From contig NZ_CP043538.1 of assembly GCF_000364445.2 (NCBI RefSeq), positions 5,909,447 to 5,973,446 of the forward strand: DNA of 64,000 nucleotides, in the 5' to 3' direction. The notes beneath the pieces are model-generated. The model did not search any database. It was not told where the DNA came from and saw nothing but the letters and a program-made list of their open reading frames with translations. Each line of letters opens with the position of its first letter. Within the stretch, counting starts at the first letter, position 1. Below are positions 61,242 through 64,000 of this stretch, one piece after another. This stretch comes from Methylobacterium mesophilicum SR1.6/6. Lineage in GTDB: Bacteria > Pseudomonadota > Alphaproteobacteria > Rhizobiales > Beijerinckiaceae. The translations under genes were made by a program, and so were the position numbers.

Positions 61242-62212
61242 GGACGGAGGCGCGTCCGTCGCGCGACTCGGGGTGCCTGCCAGGACGGAGCGGTCGACGG
61301 GCCGTCATCGACGTCGTGCCCGCCCATCCCCCCGCTCCGGCGATCGCGATCCCCGCGGACCTGCAGCCTCGGTCCAGCGGGGCGGGTGCCGGGACATCGA
61401 CGAGCTTCGAAGGGCGCAACATCTCCGTCCGTGCGCAGCGGAGACATCGAGGACTGCAGGTGCATGATCCCTCCGCCGTTCGACCGGCGACGCGGCTGCG
61501 TCCGAGTCTGTAAGCCTGGGACGTCGAATGTCGGTCAAGAGATTATCGAGTGGCGCGATTGATGAAAGTGTGAATGCTCATCGCCGCGCCAAGCATATCG
61601 CTCCGTGAGGTGATCGCGGGCGGAAGCCGGCAATGCCGAACTCTACAATCGAGATGGGTGGATGTTTCGCCGTGAACCGGTTTGTACGCCGGTGCCATGA
61701 GACAAGGCGACAACCAAATCAATGAGTCCCCGGTCCGCGTCACGATCCACGGTGCGACCAGCCGCCTCGGCCGCAAGGGCGGATGCCGGCGCTGTCACCC
61801 GTGTCGGCGGGAAAGAATCTTTCCTGTTCCTGCGTGTCGAAGACCTCCGGACCGGCCGTGTGCAACCACCGTTTCGGCGGTGATGTCTGATAGGTCCGTC
61901 GCGGATTCGACCTTCCGCCGGGTTAAACTCGCTGGTTGGCTCGGAGATATTGCTGTCGGTGGTATTTTTATTTTCCGGTTTCAGTCATGGCGGAGGGGGT
62001 GTTGACGAGCGTTCTATGGCCATGCCTATCTCGTCGCGAGGCGTCCCGGTCCAATCTCTTCCTGATGTGGACGTGCAGACATGCAGTCGCTGGTCAAGGT
62101 GTGTGAAATCTCATCCGGCTGACGGGATGCGCGTGCAGCGCAAGGTCGACGATCGACTGTGTGCGGCTCTTGAATACATTCGATCGACTGGGCCTGCCGC
62201 GTAGAGGGTCAC
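61242..62212. other. Long gap upstream of the deaminase gene
   Basis: No gene is supported. It contains a 15-base palindrome (61810-61824), AT-rich patches at 61530-61575 and 61945-61985 that may be promoters, and a 25-codon frame (62127-62204) ending just before the deaminase start whose reality I cannot judge. Confidence 0.5.
61810..61824. promoter_or_regulatory. Short palindrome in the deaminase upstream region
   Basis: GGAAAGA and TCTTTCC are exact inverses around one A, about 390 bases upstream of the deaminase start. It could be an operator or a small hairpin. Confidence 0.25.
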
Positions 62213-62695
62213 ATGGCTGACAAGCACGAAGAATTCATGGCTCGGGCGATCGCCCTGTCCGAGCGGACCTCCCTGGTGGACAGTGCCGGCGGCGTGTTCG
62301 GCTGCGTGATCGTGCAGGACGGACAGATCATCGCGGAAGGCGCCAACCGGGTGGTGGCGGAAAACGACCCGACCTGGCACGGGGAGATCGAGGCGATCCG
62401 CAAGGCCTGCAAGGCGCAGGGCAGCTTCAAGCTCCGCGATGCGACGCTCTACACCAGCGCGGAGCCGTGCCCCATGTGCATGGCCGCGGCATACTGGGCC
62501 GGGATCAAGCGGATTTACTACGCCGCGCAGGTCGAAGATGCTCTGGAATACGGCGGCTTCGATGACAGCATGATCTACGCCGAGCTCAAGAAGGATGTCG
62601 GGGAGCGTTCGATCTCGACTCAGCAGATCATGCGCGAAGAGGCCGTCGAGGTCTGGAAGAAGTACGCGCAGAAGGCGGATCGCGTCCCCTACTGA
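62213..62695 (+). CDS. guaD: Nucleoside deaminase, guanine deaminase-like
   Basis: This 160-residue zinc enzyme of the cytidine/guanine deaminase fold starts at ATG 62213 with GAGGG upstream. Zinc ligands are in HGEIEAIRKAC (HxE, residue 66 on) and SAEPCPMCMAAAYW (PCxxC). Length and the C-terminal segment (EVWKKYAQKADRVPY) fit bacterial guanine deaminases, which convert guanine to xanthine, better than tRNA adenosine deaminase TadA. It stands alone, so it likely serves purine salvage or nitrogen release. Confidence 0.86.
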   Translation: MADKHEEFMARAIALSERTSLVDSAGGVFGCVIVQDGQIIAEGANRVVAENDPTWHGEIEAIRKACKAQGSFKLRDATLYTSAEPCPMCMAAAYWAGIKRIYYAAQVEDALEYGGFDDSMIYAELKKDVGERSISTQQIMREEAVEVWKKYAQKADRVPY

Positions 62696-63276
62696 GAGGA
62701 GCGCCCGCGACATGGCCGCCGGCCGGAAGCGCGCTGGCGATCCCGCCCGGGCGGGATTCTCGCCTGCGTGGTGCGACCGAGGGAGATTCGATCTCTGGCG
62801 GGCACACGCAGCGGCCCGGTGATCGGTCCGGGCAATCCGGAGATCCTGGAGGCGCTCCACGGAGAGCTGTGGAACAGATGGATCTCCGAGCGGGCGCCGC
62901 GGACGGTCGTCCAGGCCGCGCGAGGATGACGTGATCGCCGCGGTGGCCTTTACCCGTGCCAACGGATGAAGGTTGCGATCCGGGGCGGCCGAATTTGGTG
63001 CCAGCCCACTTCGCGGAGGACATCCGGTCGAGGGTGGGGGCGTCTCACCAACCCAAGCCCCGGCGCGCTGCTGGATGCCATGCTGCCGCTGTGGCTGAAG
63101 GAGCCGTCGGCCACCTCCCCGTTCCTGTTGACGATCCTCTGCGGACGCTACGATCCGGGCTCGCAGAAGCACATGGCCCGTTCCATGCGCGCAGCGTTAC
63201 GCCGCCGCGCGGCGGCCCGGATCCCGCGGGGCCGCTCGGACGTTCCCTCGCGTCAACGCGTCTGTGGAGGATCGCC
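62696..63276. other. Gap holding a degraded oxidoreductase gene
   Basis: The gap between the deaminase gene and the small membrane protein gene contains the FAD-oxidoreductase remnant (62768-63195) and no other recognisable feature. Confidence 0.6.
62768..63195 (+). pseudogene. Remnant of a BBE-type FAD-binding oxidoreductase, frameshifted and internally deleted
   Basis: Three successive frames give pieces of one family. Frame 1 (62768-62926): residues such as SGPVIGPGNPEILEALHGEL and WNRWISERAPRTVV. Frame 2 (62925-62966): DDVIAAVAFTRANG. Frame 3 (62966-63195): MKVAIRGG, then after a scrambled stretch GALLDAMLPLWLKEPSATSP and FLLTILCGRYDP. In intact enzymes these follow one another as the N-terminus, the ADVxAAVxFARxxGLxVAVRGGGH flavin segment and a middle part. 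Two frameshifts, loss of the GGGH histidine region and absence of the C-terminal half mark it as dead. Third-position G/C is high in each correct piece. Confidence 0.7.
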
Positions 63277-63501
63277 GTGGGGCTTGCCGCCTTCGTTTTC
63301 TTCGTCGTTCCCTGGATGGCCGTCGCGATCTGGATGTCGCAGCGGCCCAAGGGCGTCCGGCTGGGCGCCGATGCCACGCCCTGGCGCCCGCTGACAGACT
63401 ATCCGCCGCCGCAGCGGGATCAGGGGCGCGCGTCGGAGACTCAGAGCCTCGAGGCGGGCACCGCCCACGACGGCAAGCACGCGCCCATCGAAGTCGTGTG
63501 A
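63277..63501 (+). CDS. Small membrane protein of unknown function
   Basis: This 74-residue protein starts with GTG 63277, preceded by GGAGG at an ideal distance. One hydrophobic helix (LAAFVFFVVPWMAVAIWM) is followed by a polar tail of about 45 residues (SQRPKGVRLGADATPWRPLT onward). I do not recognise a family. It is convergent with egtD, 38 bases apart. Longer in-frame starts run through the pseudogene upstream and are unlikely. Confidence 0.5.
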   Translation: MGLAAFVFFVVPWMAVAIWMSQRPKGVRLGADATPWRPLTDYPPPQRDQGRASETQSLEAGTAHDGKHAPIEVV

Positions 63502-63539
63502 CGCCGGGATCGTGACGCCGGGACCCGGACGCGCTCGGG

Positions 63540-64000
63540 TCAGGCCTCGGCCTCGAGCAGGTGCAGGTTGAAGCTGCCGCCCTCGGCCTGCCAGAGGGCC
63601 CGGGGTGTCCAGCCGCTCGCGGACGCCAGCGCCCGGAACGCGTCCGCGGTGTACTTGTGCGACGTGTCGGTCCGGATCCCCTCGGAGGCCGCCACCGTGA
63701 TGGTCCGGTCGCCCAGCCGGTAGCGGGCCGGCCGGATCGCGACGAGCTGGGCCTCCACGCGCAGGGGATCGAGGCATACGCAAACCGCGTGGCGGAAGTT
63801 GTCGCGGTCGAAGTCGGCGCCGAGTTCCCGGTTGAGCCGGGTGAGGATGTTGCCGTGGAAGGCCGCCATCAGCCCATCGGCGCCGCCATAGGCGCGCTGC
63901 AGGCGCTCGGGGTTATGTGTACCGTCCGCGCCGACGAGGAACAGGCTCGGCCCAAGGGTCGCGCGGGCGCGCTCCAGGAACCGGCCAGCCTCCCGCGGCT
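63540..64000 (-). CDS. egtD: L-histidine N-alpha-methyltransferase, 5' end beyond window
   Basis: About 152 C-terminal residues are visible; the gene continues past the window. The translation carries FLVGADGTHNPERLQRAYGG, NILTRLNRELGADFDRDNFR and SEGIRTDTSHKYTADAFRAL, all characteristic of EgtD, the SAM-dependent enzyme that trimethylates histidine to hercynine in ergothioneine synthesis. The C-terminal EGGSFNLHLLEAEA region is complete. EgtB, if in the same operon, should lie upstream, outside the window. Confidence 0.9.
   Translation of the reverse strand, partial: PREAGRFLERARATLGPSLFLVGADGTHNPERLQRAYGGADGLMAAFHGNILTRLNRELGADFDRDNFRHAVCVCLDPLRVEAQLVAIRPARYRLGDRTITVAASEGIRTDTSHKYTADAFRALASASGWTPRALWQAEGGSFNLHLLEAEA

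Noticed and set aside
61682..62005. A 107-codon plus-strand frame before the deaminase gene
   Set aside because: Arginine/cysteine-rich chance reading, no ribosome binding site, no recognisable domain.
62127..62204. A 25-codon frame ending 8 bases before the deaminase start
   Set aside because: No ribosome binding site and no evidence for a leader peptide role; it may be chance.
1..64000. tRNA, rRNA, CRISPR arrays, intact insertion sequences, integrase or attachment sites
   Set aside because: I looked for T-loop signatures, regularly spaced repeats and transposase or integrase products and found none that hold up; a tRNA scan would be needed to be certain.

Overview
This is about 64 kb of very GC-rich chromosomal DNA (strong G/C preference at third codon positions, GGAG-type ribosome binding sites, many GTG starts). 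The gene mix suggests an alphaproteobacterium of the Hyphomicrobiales, most likely a Methylobacterium-like organism: TAXI and fused DctQM TRAP components, several TonB receptors with PepSY membrane partners, DUF2946, DUF2254 and CsbD proteins, and ergothioneine synthesis. The genus is an inference. The window is dense with accessory metabolism. I saw no rRNA, tRNA or CRISPR array and no intact insertion sequence.

Layout. (1) 1-13.4 kb is a divergent catabolic island. On the minus strand are an ACS-type MFS carrier (cut by the window edge), an MmgE/PrpD protein, a class II aldolase, an IclR regulator and a 2-pyrone-4,6-dicarboxylate (PDC) hydrolase-like amidohydrolase. On the plus strand are an FMN alpha-hydroxyacid oxidase, a D-2-hydroxyacid dehydrogenase, a second MmgE/PrpD with a Tat-like leader, a LysR regulator, galB, galC and an MFS carrier. 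Together the hydrolase, GalB and GalC can take PDC through 4-oxalomesaconate and 4-carboxy-4-hydroxy-2-oxoadipate to pyruvate and oxaloacetate, but no ring-cleavage dioxygenase is present. (2) 14-18.8 kb holds a secreted repeat protein with a TAXI binding protein, an orphan family 3 binding protein and an Ldh-type dehydrogenase. (3) 18.9-24.5 kb holds an IlvD/Edd dehydratase next to a decayed dehydrogenase, then an ArsR-MFS-SRPBCC/PNPOx unit with a tandem palindromic operator. (4) 24.9-31.3 kb is an organosulfur-scavenging block: two LLM monooxygenases, a SfnB/DszC-like flavoprotein and two sulfonate-type binding proteins, without permease or ATPase. (5) 31.6-40.8 kb is metal uptake: a siderophore receptor plus PepSY reductase-like protein, facing a putative copper set (PCuAC chaperone, TonB receptor, two DUF2946-like proteins, PepSY protein).

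(6) 40.9-50.3 kb holds CsbD, a small exported protein, DUF2254, a divergent RND efflux pair, a BamE-like small protein and a YgiQ radical SAM protein. (7) 50.4-52.3 kb is a LysR/NmrA divergent pair. (8) 52.4-59.3 kb is a probable sugar or polyol operon: SDR dehydrogenase, split transketolase, DctP and fused DctQM, with a LysR upstream. (9) 59.3-64 kb is gene-poor: a hairpin repeat family with mutually exclusive stems, a double-ABM membrane protein, a guanine deaminase-like enzyme, a frameshifted FAD-oxidoreductase remnant, a small membrane protein and the 3' part of egtD.

Most units pair a transporter or binding protein with one or two oxidoreductases and a local IclR, LysR or ArsR regulator, as expected of a metabolically versatile soil or plant-surface bacterium. 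Gene decay and dispersed inverted repeats sit in the longer intergenic gaps.
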